DNA from: Mangifera indica
Lineage: Eukaryota; Streptophyta; Magnoliopsida; Sapindales; Anacardiaceae
Direction of reading: 5' to 3'
Assembly: GCF_011075055.1 (NCBI RefSeq)
Contig: NC_058151.1
Span: forward strand, 7,892,251-7,956,250
DNA: 64,000 bases
The translations under genes were made by a program, and so were the position numbers. Under the pieces are notes generated by a model. That model saw only the letters and a list, made by a program, of their open reading frames with translations. It ran no database searches and was not told where the DNA came from. Shown piece after piece: positions 1-11,409 of this stretch (positions within the stretch are counted from its first letter, which is position 1; the number at the start of each line of letters is the position of its first letter).

Positions 1-297
1 AGATTTCTATTATGTGAGGTATCCAGAGCTAAGGACAAGAAATACGAATGGTTTCTTGATTGATGAATTTAATTGACCAAGATTTCTATTATGTGAGGTT
101 AATTAAAATTAATAAGAATTCGATTCCCTATTAGAAATTTAATTTGACAAAAATTTTTGGATCTTGTCTAGGGGAGTGTGGGATTAGAATAAAATAATGG
201 GAGTTAATGTGATTATATATTAAAGGTTTAAATTTATATGAGATACTAGTAAAACTATTTTCTTTGCAGTTTCTCTAATATTTGTGATTATTTAAAA
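1..297. other. AT-rich stretch upstream of a copia gag fragment
   Basis: No gene is visible. A perfect 20-bp direct repeat occurs at 1-20 and 80-99 (period 79). The stretch lies just before a copia gag start, so it is probably the end of that element's untranslated leader, but I see no LTR or primer site to prove this. Confidence 0.4.
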
Positions 298-585
298 ATG
301 GCCAATAATGTATTACTGCGAATTTTGGATAATAACATCTTAATTAGACCGAACTTCAAGGATTGGCTTAGAACCTTGAGAATCATTCTCAAGTTGGATA
401 TGTATTAGAAGTGCCAATTCTTATAGATTTAGCTCCAAATGCCATGAAACAAGAAAATGAAGTTTCCCAAACCTGACAAGAGGACAACATGAGAACTGAA
501 AGCTACATGTTAGCTTTGATGAACAAAGAGCTTCAGAAGTAGCATGAAAACATGCAAAATGACGCGAACCTTGACGATTTGACGT
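298..585 (+). pseudogene. Ty1/copia gag, N-terminal fragment
   Basis: From the ATG at 298 the frame reads NNILIRPNFKDWLRTLRIIL, the usual N-terminal block of Angela/Tork-type copia gag (consensus N-x-L-x-x-x-N-F-x-D-W-x-R-N-L-R-I-V-L). A stop follows near 406. A second gag block resumes around 489 (ESYMLALMNKELQ, then a stop, then HENMQND), matching the gag segment that precedes the polymerising region. Homology stops near 585. Gag would form the virus-like particle core; this copy cannot. The matching zinc-knuckle half of a gag gene of the same orientation lies far away at 37869, so the two may be halves of one element split by the later insertions. Confidence 0.7.
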
Positions 586-1451
586 AAAACCCAATGCCCA
601 AGAAGATACTTCCCCAGGACTGAATTAGTTTCATCACTAAATGACCCTTGACCCGAATTGATATGGAATCGTACGAACCTTGGAATCGTAATGGTGAATG
701 CCACAAGACAAGGTTTGATAAGTTCAAAGGATTGATAGTTTTCAATAGTAAATTAAATTGTGCAAAAGTCGGCAAAAAGATCCATTCATCATGAAAATTT
801 TAGTTTTTATAACAAAATGCCAACTTAACCCTAAATTACCTATGGCCTAATGGACTTCCAAACTTTCCAAGCACATTACCTAATTAACTACCCAAAATAC
901 TAATTAAATTAAAAGAAAATGTGTCAATATAAAGTCTAGCCTAATCACAAACAAGATTAAAATCATAAAAACTGAAAACTCTAAATTTGGGTAAACTAAA
1001 ACTATGTAATACAAACTGAAATGGTTTTATTTAGGCCTCTAAATTGGGCACAACCAGCAAAGTTGGTTGTTGTTATAGAGTTCAAAATAAGCTTTGCGTT
1101 GATATATTACAGGCCCTGTAACTCTTCCTGGATCAAAAGTTATGGTCGTTTAAAGTTTGTCTGTGCATAGGCTCGGGCCTGAATCAAGTTAACTCTCGGT
1201 TGGCTCCTTCAAGCATCCAATCATCCTTAAGTGAGCTGGTTTTGGTCTCAAAGCCCTCCATGGGCCCAACTAAGGCCTGTTGCTTCTTCTTAGCTCTGCT
1301 CCTTGTAATTGGCCTAATCGGAATGTGTAGCCGATCTACTTGATGGCTCGATGCTCCTATGATGCCTCCATCACAAAATGTGTATGATATAATCCTTGCC
1401 TTACAAGAGTTGTATGACAAGAATTCATGAGTGGTGAATACAAACTATATA
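586..1451. repeat. Unclassified repeat remnant, possibly gypsy-derived (minus strand)
   Basis: This 870-bp stretch interrupts the copia gag. It has no clear LTR ends. On the minus strand 1420-1184 is open for 78 codons and contains RPITRSRAKKKQQAL, a basic TRSRAK-type motif that I associate with plant Ty3/gypsy polyproteins. That is weak evidence. The rest (586-1180) is AT-rich with no recognisable domain. Confidence 0.3.
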
Positions 1452-2468
1452 TGACATTTTTCTATTAAGATAGGTGTCCTAGAGCTAATCGTACTTCACA
1501 TTTATGAATATAATTTTATATTAATTATTAATAAAAACATGTATAGTTATTTTGTTCATATGTGTTTAATTATATAATCGTGTGAATAACATGCTTTTAG
1601 AATGATAGAACTGTGACGAGAGGATCAAATGACTAATCGTGAAAACTTTATATACATATTAAGTGGCCATTCTAAAAACGTCCACAATCTTGACATTATA
1701 ATGAACAAAAACACATGTAATGATGATAAGATTATATTAGTGTTGAGTAACTCCACCAAAAGTGGTCAATTCTCAAATGTTAAAGTTGTTGTAGACAGTT
1801 TGGTGTAACACATGGATGCATGTTATAGAGTGTTCACCAGACTTACCTAACCAAAGGATATTTATATGGAAGGTTATTTCAATGTCTATGGAATAAATTC
1901 TTTTAACACTACAAGTGCACATGATCTTTCGATTTGAGGTCATCAAACCATCTCGTGTAAAGGTTTGTATGGTTTGACACTATCAACAGTACCACTGTAA
2001 TTAGGGTAACTATAAAGGTAGCAATTGACTATATCATGAGATACCTGGAGGCTATAAGTTGATCGATAAAAGATTCATCACTTTTGAGCATAGAAGAAGA
2101 TATCTCATATGAGAATACTAAATGCATCCATGACTACTTGAATCTATGGCCACAATAGGATAAAGTTAAAGCTTAATCCGTTTTGGTCTTTGACGTGTAT
2201 CAATTCATATTGAGGAACTATTGAGATAAATATATTTCTATGTCTCAACCTTGAGAGATATTGGTTTATAAAATGATTGAATTACACGTAACTATAGTGT
2301 TGTAGAAGCTTAAGAGATGTTTGTTGATATTCTGTCATTTGGGTGGTTATGACACTTTACTAAAGGCTAATCTTTGTCTGTGTCCAGATTCAATTCGAAT
2401 CTAGACATTACTAGCTTGATAGAGAGCTTATAGGTCACATACATAAATAAGTTGAATCAAACTCAAAG

Positions 2469-4466
2469 TGGTGAATTTTCATCAAACTAATGCAACAACA
2501 CACAATACAAATCCTGGGATCATTGTTCATACAGTTGGATAGTTTTTTTTTTTCAAATCTTACAACTCAAATGATCTTCGAATCACACCAAAATTATATC
2601 AATGTAAAGAGGATTCAAAGAACTTTCTATCAAGCTACGGTAGCATTCATAACTCATCAAATAAAGCAATCTAGATGTGCGACAAAATTAGTGGCAAAAC
2701 TATAATTATCTCACAACTCTCTATCATGCAACTTCAATACATACACATGCATTCAAATTTGGATTTTTAAGGAACATAAAAGCGTTAGCCAAGGCATAAA
2801 GGAAATTTTACCAACTTTGGGGTCTTCTACCACTAACTCTTCCACCAAGAAGGAATTAGATAAAGGAAAATGGAGAAAAAAAGCCAACAAGCTTTAACTT
2901 CAATTTTTATACATATTCAAGTGTCTAAACTCTTGCAAAAGCAAGACCACCCTTTATATAGGGAAGAAGTGGTGGCAAAATGGACTTTCCAGTAAAAAAT
3001 CTATTAATTTTTTTTTATATAAAAATCCCTTGAATTAAGCTAAGTCATGCATTCTAAACCAAGCTCATACATAGCAATTAACTAAAGACAAAAGTTAGTT
3101 GCTTTTACTTTAACTTTAGGAATTATGTTTTCTAACTAAAACAACTAAATTCTAACTTAGCTTCAATATAACTAAAACCCAATTTTGGGCTCTTTAGGTT
3201 TCTTAAAATGATGCTTAGACGTTTAGGCCATTGATGGACTTTCAAAGACATACTTTTAGATCAATTGGAGCAAGCTATTCTTATGTATCTCTGGCCACTT
3301 CAACATTTTTGGCCCCCAAGTTCTTAGCCATGCACAATTCGGCCTAAGTTAATGAAGGGAATGAGGGAAAAACTCCATGCAAGCCCAAAGAACCTTTGCC
3401 ATCTCTAATTTGGCCCAACTTTACATTTGGGTGCACTCTCATTACTTGCATCCAAGGCCTTAATGAAATGAAAGCTTAAATGAACCCAAGAAGCCAACTA
3501 CAAGCCCACTTTGAAGCCTAATTAGATGAGACAGCCATTTATCACTTAAATTGGAGCCCAAGATATCATGAAGCCTATTTAGTTGAATTGCAACTAGAGA
3601 GGAAGTAAGTAAATTTAGTTAGTGGACATGGTTCCATTTTTTACCAAAAAGTTATTCCCTTTTTGTCATTTTCTTCATTAATATGGTATAACATTAGTTT
3701 ATTTGATTGGCCAAGCTTAAATTAAGGTCATAGCTTACTTATCTAATTGATGGCCTATGAATGCTTACGTTGCCACCACTTCCTCTTGTATATAAGTGTG
3801 GCTTTTTCACTTGAAAACTTTAGACTCCTTTGATAGTGAAAAATTCAAGCAAAGCTTTGTTAGCTTTCTTTATTTGTTCCTTTATCTAATTCATCTTGGA
3901 GGAAGAATTGGTGGTAGAAGATCCCAAGGTTGGTGGAATTTCCTTTATAGCTTGGTTATTTTTCTTGTTACCCTTGAAATCCAAAGTGTAAAGACTTGAA
4001 TGTGTGTTGTATGCCTTGGTTACTATTTACAGTGTGTACTTTTGCAATTTCCAGTTTTTGCCAGCAAACTTTGAAGCTAGTTTTGAATGCCTTATTAATT
4101 GAGTTGTGGTTGACATTATATACTCTTTGAATGCTTTTTCTAATGATATATAATTTGCATGATTTGAAAGTCATCTAATTGGTTAAAATTGAAAGACAAA
4201 TTGTTGTTATGCCAAATAAATAATAATTTCCAGAATTGAGTTTGTGTGTTATTGCATTGTTTTGATGGAAATGCACCATATTCACTAGGACCTTGGATGC
4301 ATGTAATGAGACTATACCTAAAAGTGGTTTTAGGTTAAAATTAAATGTGCAATGCTTCATTTGGCTTGGGATTTGCTAGAACTTCATTCTTCTTGGCTTC
4401 AAAACTGCATGGAGACTTGAGGATGGCTTGGAACCTAAAAATGACAATGGAACTGTGTATACATCA
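2469..4466 (-). mobile_element. Solo LTR of the ~1 kb 'TGATGTAT' family, copy i (itself interrupted)
   Basis: On the minus strand this runs from TGATGTATACACAG (ending at 4466) to TTCACCA (ending at 2469), so it has TG...CA termini. It is flanked by a perfect 5-bp duplication, CAAAG, at 2464-2468 and 4467-4471; removing the insert and one CAAAG restores the copia LTR alignment. Subtracting the inner LTR leaves about 995 bp. A TATA-like CTATATAAAG lies on the minus strand near 2965. No internal retroelement sequence is present, so it is a solo LTR, presumably from LTR-LTR recombination. Confidence 0.85.
3281..4278 (+). mobile_element. Solo LTR of the ~1 kb 'TGATGTAT' family, copy ii (inside copy i)
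   Basis: This copy starts TTATGTATCTCTGGCC (the family consensus start is TGATGTAT, so the G is mutated) and ends AAATGCACCA at 4278. It is 998 bp long. A perfect duplication, TATTC, flanks it at 3276-3280 and 4279-4283. A TATA box (GTATATAAG) lies near 3788. It sits in opposite orientation inside copy i, so the outer halves of the pair resemble long terminal inverted repeats. It is very similar to the copy at 63118. Confidence 0.9.
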
Positions 4467-5233
4467 CAAAGGTAAGAACTGCTTGTTGACAATCCTAGTG
4501 TTTATGGTCAAGAGAGAGATTGCGAATAGATTATATTTGCTTATTAAGGTTGAAAAATCCAATCGACCATGATTTGACCAAGTACATAACCATGTACTTT
4601 AATGTGACAATCGTGTACTTAGTGGTATGGTGCTAGCCATGCATGTGCATGAAACCCATTGGCAGCATGAACAAAAAAGCATGTAAACTAGCATACACAT
4701 GTATGGCCGACTATGTAAGCTTTTGGCCATCCAAACTGGTACATAATGTGATATTAGTCATGCAAGTGCTTTGGTGGAATGTTGACTGGGCATTCCACAA
4801 CCCAGTCGTGCATGTGTATGTTGATGAGTGTTGAGCTTGGTTGAAATTCCAATCATGCTAAAAAAAAAAAACAAAACACATACAAACCTTAGCCGTTTTT
4901 GGTGTCGTTTCCTTTTGCCTTGAACACATCCATCTAGCCAAAAAACTCTAGCAACCTCTTCTCTTAGATTTCCTCTCTTCTGTGTTCGTACTCTACAGGA
5001 TACCAATACACCACCTTGTGAAGGTTAGATAATGTATTGTCTTAAGCCATGTGAAGTTTGAAAGAGCCATCAACACATGTGTAAAATCTAAAACACCCTA
5101 TAAGTGTTTCTACATGTTTCATGAGTTTTATGTTTAAAACAGGGTTCCTTGTTGGGGTTTTTTAGGATTATTTATTTTTAAAATTTCAAATTTTGCTGCA
5201 TTGCCTGTTATTGGCACCTTGAAAACCCTACAA

Positions 5234-5245
5234 TAGTATCAGACA
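5234..5245 (+). other. Primer-binding site of copia copy A
   Basis: Two bases after the CA end of LTR A is TAGTATCAGACA, matching 10 of 12 bases of TGGTATCAGAGC, the complement of the plant initiator tRNA-Met 3' end. It marks 5239-5244 as the place where LINE 1 later inserted. Confidence 0.7.
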
Positions 5246-5415
5246 CTTTTTTTTTGGAGAAATTAAAAGATTTCATAAAAGAAAATATATAGTACAAAAT
5301 ATGAGGGGCATACCCTAAGTAACGTCAATGCTCAAAACTAAAACAAACATTAAGATGTCATCAACTGATAGTGAAACAAAAACCAAAAATACAAGAAGCT
5401 CAAAGGAGAACTAGC

Positions 5416-5900
5416 TCAACAAATGTCATATAGCTTGTAACTGTGGCGAGATATCGTAGTTGTGCCCCATAAAAATGATCCTGGCACGAACAACATCATA
5501 AATAGCCCAAACAATCTCTCTGCGGTGTCTACTAGCCTGATGGAACACCCGGTTATTCCTTTCATACCAAAGGAAATAAACCGTAGCTGAAAAGGATAAC
5601 TGCGAAATAAGAAGCCTAAAGTCCTTCCTCTGCCTAAGGTACAAGAAAGCCTAATGAACAAGGAAGGCCTATGAAAAGCTCGGGTAAGCCTGAAGAGTCC
5701 TAGCTTTGATTTCCCTCTAAACGTAAGTAGAGAAATCATAGCTAAAGAAAAGATGATCATAAGTCTCAACAGTTGACCCATACAAAACACAAACTGTAGA
5801 ATGTACTATCCTATAATGTTAAAGGTAACCAATAGTAGCAAGCCATAAGATAAAAGAGTGTCACGGAATGTGGCCCCAAAACCAGAGCAAATGATGGATA
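5416..5900 (-). pseudogene. LINE 1 ORF2 C-terminus: zf-RVT zinc-binding region
   Basis: Minus-strand frames contain HSFILWLA near 5870, then ETYDHLFFSYDFS, then WYERNNRVFH around 5570. This is the order seen in the C-terminal zinc-binding region (zf-RVT) of plant LINE reverse transcriptases, where the family pattern is C-x-x-C-x-x-x-x-E-x-x-x-H-L-F-x-x-C. The second cysteine and the last cysteine appear replaced by tyrosine. Two overlapping frames (5416-5790 and 5426-5644) mark at least one frameshift. In active elements this part assists RNA binding during target-primed reverse transcription. Confidence 0.75.
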
Positions 5901-6599
5901 GAATTAACATGTCATCATGGCCACAGTAGATCCCAAGAAGAATTAATTGAAAACATGGCAGATGAGTGACCTCTCCATACAAGGTAATCAGAAATCCTAA
6001 TGCGTAGGAAGAAACGGATAGAATCCCAAACCTGTTGGAGCTCTGAATAGCTTAAGGAAATGCCCACATGCCATCATGAATGATATTAGAAACCTTAGCA
6101 TCCCAAGTAGGACCTGTGGCTGACAAGACCCGAAAAGAGAAAAAATCACATAACCGACCCTGTGGAAGCCAATAATCAAGCTAGAGGGAAGTGTCCTAAC
6201 CATCACTAATGCAGCTAATAAAAAGACCCCTACACCAAATCTTTACTCATAAGAATCTTCCTATAAGCCTAAGAAATCCCTAAAGTAACTCTAACATGCC
6301 AAAATGAGCAACCTCTAAAAAGGATCCTGTGAACCCAAAAAAACCAGGTGGAAGAATGATTAGTCAAAAGCCACTAGACGTGTTTCAACACTGCTACCTT
6401 ATTCTAGTCCTTACACCTTTTGATCCTTAAACCCCCCTCCCTCAATGAGCAACAAACAAATGCCTAAGCCACCTTTGCCCCTAAATACGAAAGCGAGGTG
6501 TCACTCCATAAAAACCCCCGTAAGATACCCTCAATCTTCTTTATAGTAGCTGAAGGAAGGATAAACATGGAAGACCAATAAACCTGTATAGAAAACAAG

Positions 6600-7479
6600 A
6601 CTGATTTGATTAACTATAAGCGCCCAGAATATATAAGAGAGGTAGAAGTCCAGAGTCTGATCCTAGCAAGAATCCTCTTAATCAAAGGTTGACAATCAGA
6701 ATGTCAAGACGAGTAGTAACCAACGATACCTCTAAATAACGAATGGGAAGATCACCCAACTGAAATCCTAAAATAGTCTAAATTTGTGTCTGCGTATCCT
6801 CGGTAACACCCGACAAGAATAGATAACTCTTCTCTGAATTAGTGATTAGACCAGACACCCTAGCAAACTCATCTACAGAAGACTTGATAACCCCTACAGA
6901 GAAGGCATCTATATGACAAAATACCATTAGATCATCAACAAAACAAAGGTGAGTGATGCCTGTCAGATGACACCTCCAATGGTACTAAAAACCAAGAACC
7001 CGAGAGGCCTCCCGTAAAATACCACTCAACCCCTCTATAGCCAGCACAAATAGGTATGGAGATAAAGGATCCCCTTGTCTCACTCCTCTGGAAAAACAGA
7101 AGAAGCCATGTATATCTCTTTTCAAAGCTACCGAGAAATAAGGCGTGGTCATACAAGTCTCAATCCACTGAACCTGTAATGCTGAGAGGATAAAGTCCCA
7201 GCTGACAGTATCAAATGCCTTATGAATGTCTACCTTAAATGCACATCGAGTTGAAGAGTCCCTGATATGGTAATTATGCATTAGCTCTTGAGTCAGTAGA
7301 ATATTATCAATAATCTGTCTTCGTGTAACAAAAGCTGACTGAGAGCTCCTGATGATGTTAGGTAACACACTCTTAAACCGGTTTGCTATCACCTTGGAAA
7401 TACATTTGTACAACACATTACAATAGGATATCGGTCTAAAATCACTCATGTGTCTAGGACTCTCCACCTTAAGAACCAA
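6600..7479 (-). pseudogene. LINE 1 reverse transcriptase domain
   Basis: The longest open piece (164 codons, 7479-6985) reads DFRPISYCNVLYKCISKVIANR, QSAFVTRRQIIDNILLTQEL and CAFKVDIHKAFDTVSW, which are RT blocks 1-3 of plant L1-like LINEs, followed by GVRQGDPLSPYLFVLAIEGLS. The catalytic block, in another frame at about 6965-6925, reads ITHLCFVDDLMVF; plant LINEs usually have F-A-D-D there, so the A is V but both aspartates remain. The frame change between these blocks shows a frameshift near 6985. The preceding ~700 bases (7480-8190) are the degenerate linker from the endonuclease. Confidence 0.88.
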
Positions 7480-8189
7480 AGCAATTCGCGTAGCATTAAT
7501 GCATCTAGGTAGCCTATTGGTAGCAAAAAAAATAACACACTACTGCTCTAAAATCAGCACCAATAATGTCCCAAGACCGTTTAAAAAATAGGGAAGTGAA
7601 GTCATCCGGTCCAAGTGATTTATCATCAAGAATAGAGAATAAAGCATCCTTGATCTCCATGTTTGTTACTAGTGTAATCAAACTATCATGCATGTGCTCA
7701 AAAATATGTCTAGAAAAATATCTAGAAACATCCCCAATAGGTGCTTGGGCTGGGGTGGTAAGTAGGTCTTTGTATTAATGTACTGCCAAATTACCAAGCT
7801 CCTACTGATCAGAAATAAGTACTCCATTGCCATCCCATAGACTCCTAACCCTGTTCCTGATCTATTTATGGATCAGTGATTTATGGAAGAATTTTGTGTT
7901 TTGGTCCCCCAACTTTAACTATTGAATCCTAGATCTCTGCTTTTAAAAGGCCTCCTCATCCTTGCAAAGAGAATAGTACTGCTTTGCAAGATCCCTCTCC
8001 AAATCAATATGCTCAACAGACATCGGGCGCTGGTCAAGTTTTTCCTATGCCTCAGCCCATTTCTCCTTTGCTTCCCTCACCCTAGATGATATGTGACTAG
8101 AATCTCTAATATGAAGAGATTTCAATTCACCCTTCAATTTTTGCAATTTTTTGGCAAAGTGGAACAAGGAATTACCCTCTATAGATGTC

Positions 8190-8988
8190 TCCTACACTCT
8201 CTGAATAGTCTCTTGAAAATTAGCATGATTAGCCCAAAAGTTTAGAAATTTGCAAAGGGTAGGGGTTTTAGCTTGTGGATGCCTAAACTGAACCACCATA
8301 GCACTATGATCTAAAGTGTCTCTGGTCAAAAACTTTGATTCTGAATTTGGCCAAGTTAAGAACCAAAAAGAGCTATAAAAACCCAATCAAGCTTTTTGAG
8401 AATAGTACCATCTCATTGTTGACCATTATGCCAAGTATACCTTAAACCTTTATAAGGAATCTGAACAAGTTTAACATCATGAATACATTACCCAAAATCA
8501 TCATATAAGAGTACCACCCTATATCCCTCATCCCTCACTCTCTCAGAAGATCGAAGAATGACAATGAAATCCCCTATGACTAGCCATAATGAGGAGTTCA
8601 ATGCCTGAGAATGGCCTCGGATCGAATCTCATAGCTATCGCTGATCACCTGGGTCAAACTAACCATAAACAAAAGTGACAGTGAAAATTAGGCCATTAGA
8701 AAGTCTTGTTACCCCATAAGTGATCTCCTGAAAAGAATTCTAAATGCTACTAATACTGTACAAAGAAGGATCCCAACAAACCAACACACGATATGCCATA
8801 GATTCTGTAACATTAGACAAATATTTCCAAGAAGGGCATATTGTAGACATAACAGAATCCAGGTGCACATATTGTACTTTAGTCTCCAACAGACCTATTA
8901 AACCTAAGGAGAAATTAGTAATCCAACTCCTCACTACTCTTTGCTTTGTTTGGCCATTTAGGCCTATAATATTCCAACTTCTTATCAT
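8190..8988 (-). pseudogene. LINE 1 ORF2 N-terminus: AP-like endonuclease
   Basis: ORF2 begins at the ATG ending at 8988 with MIRSWNIIGLNGQTKQ and GLIGLLETKV. These are the first two motifs of the exonuclease/endonuclease/phosphatase fold (W-N-x-x-G-L-N; L-x-E-T-K), carrying the N and E metal ligands. A later piece, 8386-8192 (TRDTLDHSAMVVQF), corresponds to the S-D-H motif with DH. The family enzyme nicks the target strand to prime reverse transcription. The ATG lies about 40 bases after the ORF1 stop. Confidence 0.8.
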
Positions 8989-9026
8989 GCGAAAATGGAA
9001 TAGAAAGTTAAAATATTAAACTATTT

Positions 9027-10599
9027 TTAGGCACGAAGCCCTGTACCCCTCTTACTCCTTCCCCTTGTCCTAGACGTAATAAGTGGTGGAACAAATGCCT
9101 TTGAACTATTATCTACTGCTTTTAAAGTAGTGGCTAGGTTCATACTACAATCCAATAAAGCAAAACAGTTAGGTGACTCTGACAAGGATGCTAACTTGTT
9201 CAAAACATACTCACCAATGCCTAATAAGCAATCCTGATCCTTCTCAATAACAATTGGGTTGTCAAGATCAGAATCTGAATCTAAAGAGATGCCTTGAGCT
9301 TTGTCTATCACTGGAACCATAGTTAATGACCCTACATCAGCGTCTCTCAAATGGGGATCATTCATCCTCTCTACACCATGTTTTGAAGACTTCTTCTTCC
9401 TAGTTGTCTTTGTTTTTTACGCCTGAACATGTCTTGTAATGGCCTAAGAATCTGCTTTAGCCTCATCAATCACCCCCATATCTGTTACCACAACTTTTCC
9501 TTTTTCATTTACTGTTGAGCTTGAAGGACCAAATGAAGCTGTCTGTGTTTCCTTCTTGGGCTTGGTCTCTCTCTCCTTTGGTTGACAATTATGGACAAAT
9601 AAACCACATTTAGCACATCTCTTCGGTTTCCGCTCATATTCCACTCTAACATCAATAGGGTCTGGAAATAAACAACACTGTATCTCAAATTTCTGTAACG
9701 GTGTCTTCTTTGCACTAAGTTCTACACATACTCATGCATATGTTTGCTTGTCACAGGAAAGTGACTGGCTAACCACACTTGAGACCATACTTAATCCTCT
9801 TTGAGTCTAAAAAGGAAGGGGAACTCCATGCAAACGAACCCAGACTGAAACCTTTGAGATTCTATTTATGTCAAAAGGGGTGCGGACATGCCATTATTGT
9901 AGCACAATATACTTTCCCCCAAACATCCAAAGGCCTTCTTCTAGCACTCGATGAACACCCTTTTCTTCTTTGAATCTTAACACAACAAACACATCAAAGG
10001 ACATTACGTGCTCAAGGCCATATGACTTCCATACTCGCATGGCAACAGATTTTATAGCTTAGTATGACATTACATAACCTAGGAAGAATCCAAAAATACA
10101 CCGTGTCCATGGGTAGTGCTTGCATCTATTATCTCATCATCAATAACAAGTTTGGGTACATCATCTTCAATAGTATAGTCCACTTGTTCCAAATTGAATC
10201 GGGATTTTGATCTAGAAACCCGGATACAATCAGCCCAAGATATGCCTTGAAAAGGTTGCTTTTATGGTAGGGTGATAAGTAAGGTGGCAAGTTGGGTGGT
10301 GGGTGAGGTAGTGGGTAAATTTAGGGAGTGAAGGATGATTAGGCTTTGGCTGGAGAAGAAGAGTTGGGCATGATATTTGGTTGGGTAGTGGGGACCTTAC
10401 TGGCCATGGGGAATGGTAATGAATGATTGTGTTGCATGAGGGTGATGAGAGAAGAATATGTGGTAAGCGTTTGCTTAGGTAGTAGGTTGGAGTATGAAGG
10501 CAAAAAGAAGTTTGAATGTTGTGTTAGCAGATTTTTTTTTTTGATGTTGATGAGGTAAGGTGGAAAATGTAGCTGGGTAGGAGATGGTGTGTTGTGCAA
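9027..10599 (-). pseudogene. LINE 1 ORF1 (gag-like, zinc knuckle)
   Basis: Reading on the minus strand there is a Pro/Thr/His-rich N-terminus (10599-10339), then ISWADCIRVSRSKSRFNLEQ near 10240 (the typical plant-LINE 'SWAD-x-x-R-V' block). Next come a badly broken DUF4283-type core and YERKPKRCAKCGLFVHNC near 9640-9590. That knuckle has a shortened C-x2-C-x4-H-x-C spacing. A basic tail RTRGRSKRGTGLRA ends at the stop at 9027. ORF1 normally binds element RNA. Stops and frameshifts are frequent between 9700 and 10200. Confidence 0.75.
10270..10330 (+). other. G-rich run with four GGG tracts
   Basis: GGG tracts at 10294-10296, 10301-10303, 10313-10315 and 10324-10326 are separated by 4, 9 and 8 bases. 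This fits a loose G-quadruplex pattern on the strand opposite LINE 1 ORF1. It probably reflects the Pro/Thr-rich coding bias on the other strand and not selection. Confidence 0.3.
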
Positions 10600-11409
10600 A
10601 GTTTACTAGCTAGAGTGATATTGGGCAGGTTAGTGGCTAAAGTGTAGTGGCTAGATTTGAATGAATTTAGGTGGCATAGGAGCTAAGTTCAGTAGGCTAT
10701 GGTGTAGAGTAATTGGCAGGTAGTAGGTTGATAGTGTGGTGTGATTGGCTAGTGCAATGACAGGGTGAATTTTGTATATGATGGCTTGATGGTTGTTTGT
10801 TCGGCCAACAAGAATCTGGCTAGACAGAAGATGGGTGAGCAGTTGGTCTTGGCAATCTGTCAAACACCTGGTGTGCATGCCACAGAAGCAAAACAACAAA
10901 CAGGTGGTGTGCACAGTAGCAAACCACACAGCTAAGTAATTCCCACTCATTAAACAAACCAGGAACAATGCACCAAAATTCCTCAAACAAACAATCAACA
11001 CAGCTTTTTCAACCACAATAAAATCCAGCAGATCAATTATGAGCAGATCACAGGAAAATTAAAATGGAGACAAACCAAACCAGGTGCTGAGGAACGTAGA
11101 GGACAAGCTTGCTAACTAGAACAAGACGGTGTGGATAGGCAGTAATGTAGTCGATAATCAACGAAATGGGGACAAGTGGTGGCGATGACATGTCATAATG
11201 CAAATTCAATCTTCACGCAGTTTAGTCGAGTTGAGAAAGACGACAAAAGAGAAAAACAACGACAAAATTAAAGAGATCTTGCATAGGAAATATGGATGAA
11301 ACAGTGATGCCGACGTACGGTAACAAGCAACCGATGAAAGCGTCAGTCGACGAAATTCAGTTCGAACCAAGTTGAGAGTATTTTTTCCCTCACCCCCTCC
11401 CTAAACCCT
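10600..11409 (-). other. LINE 1 5' untranslated region
   Basis: About 810 bases upstream of ORF1 on the minus strand. The terminus is G-rich (RC of 11380-11409), as is common at the 5' end of complete plant L1 elements, and the target duplication TCAGAC follows directly. Open stretches here (for example 10651-11016) show no known domain. An internal promoter would be expected here, but I cannot identify one. Confidence 0.55.

Larger units (their letters stand above)
1452..5232 (+). mobile_element. Angela-like copia LTR, copy A (split by nested LTRs)
   Basis: LTR copy A occupies 1452-2468 and 4472-5232; the piece between is a later insertion flanked by CAAAG. It aligns collinearly by eye with LTR B (13612-15190) and LTR C (36208-37868). 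Shared landmarks are the 'gacaGTTTGGTGTAACAC' block (about 1795, 36510) and the terminal 'TTGGCACCTTGAAAA' block (about 5212, 15170). Without the insertion its length is about 1.78 kb, similar to the 1.66 kb of LTR C. It ends in CA at 5232 and a primer site follows, so it served as a 5' LTR. The left end is approximate: the first clearly shared block is CCTAGAGCTAAT near 1470. Confidence 0.75.
5247..11409 (-). mobile_element. LINE 1: near full-length L1-like non-LTR retrotransposon (~6.2 kb)
   Basis: The element lies on the minus strand between two copies of TCAGAC (5239-5244 and 11410-11415), the target duplication. Its poly(A) tail appears as the T-run at 5247-5255. At the other end the minus strand begins with a G-rich 5' terminus (RC of 11380-11409). 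Removing it rejoins the copia primer site with the copia leader, which then aligns with leader B (15203 on). Order along the minus strand: 5' UTR, ORF1 with zinc knuckle, endonuclease, reverse transcriptase, zf-RVT domain, poly(A). All frames carry stops and it is dead. Confidence 0.88.

Noticed and set aside
2469..4466. A 2 kb DNA transposon with ~500-bp terminal inverted repeats
   Set aside because: The inverted arms are two LTRs of one family in opposite orientation; each has its own perfect 5-bp duplication and TG...CA ends.
10270..10330. Strong G-quadruplex regulator
   Set aside because: Loops are long (4, 9, 8) and the G-richness follows from the Pro/Thr-rich reading on the other strand; kept only as a weak feature.
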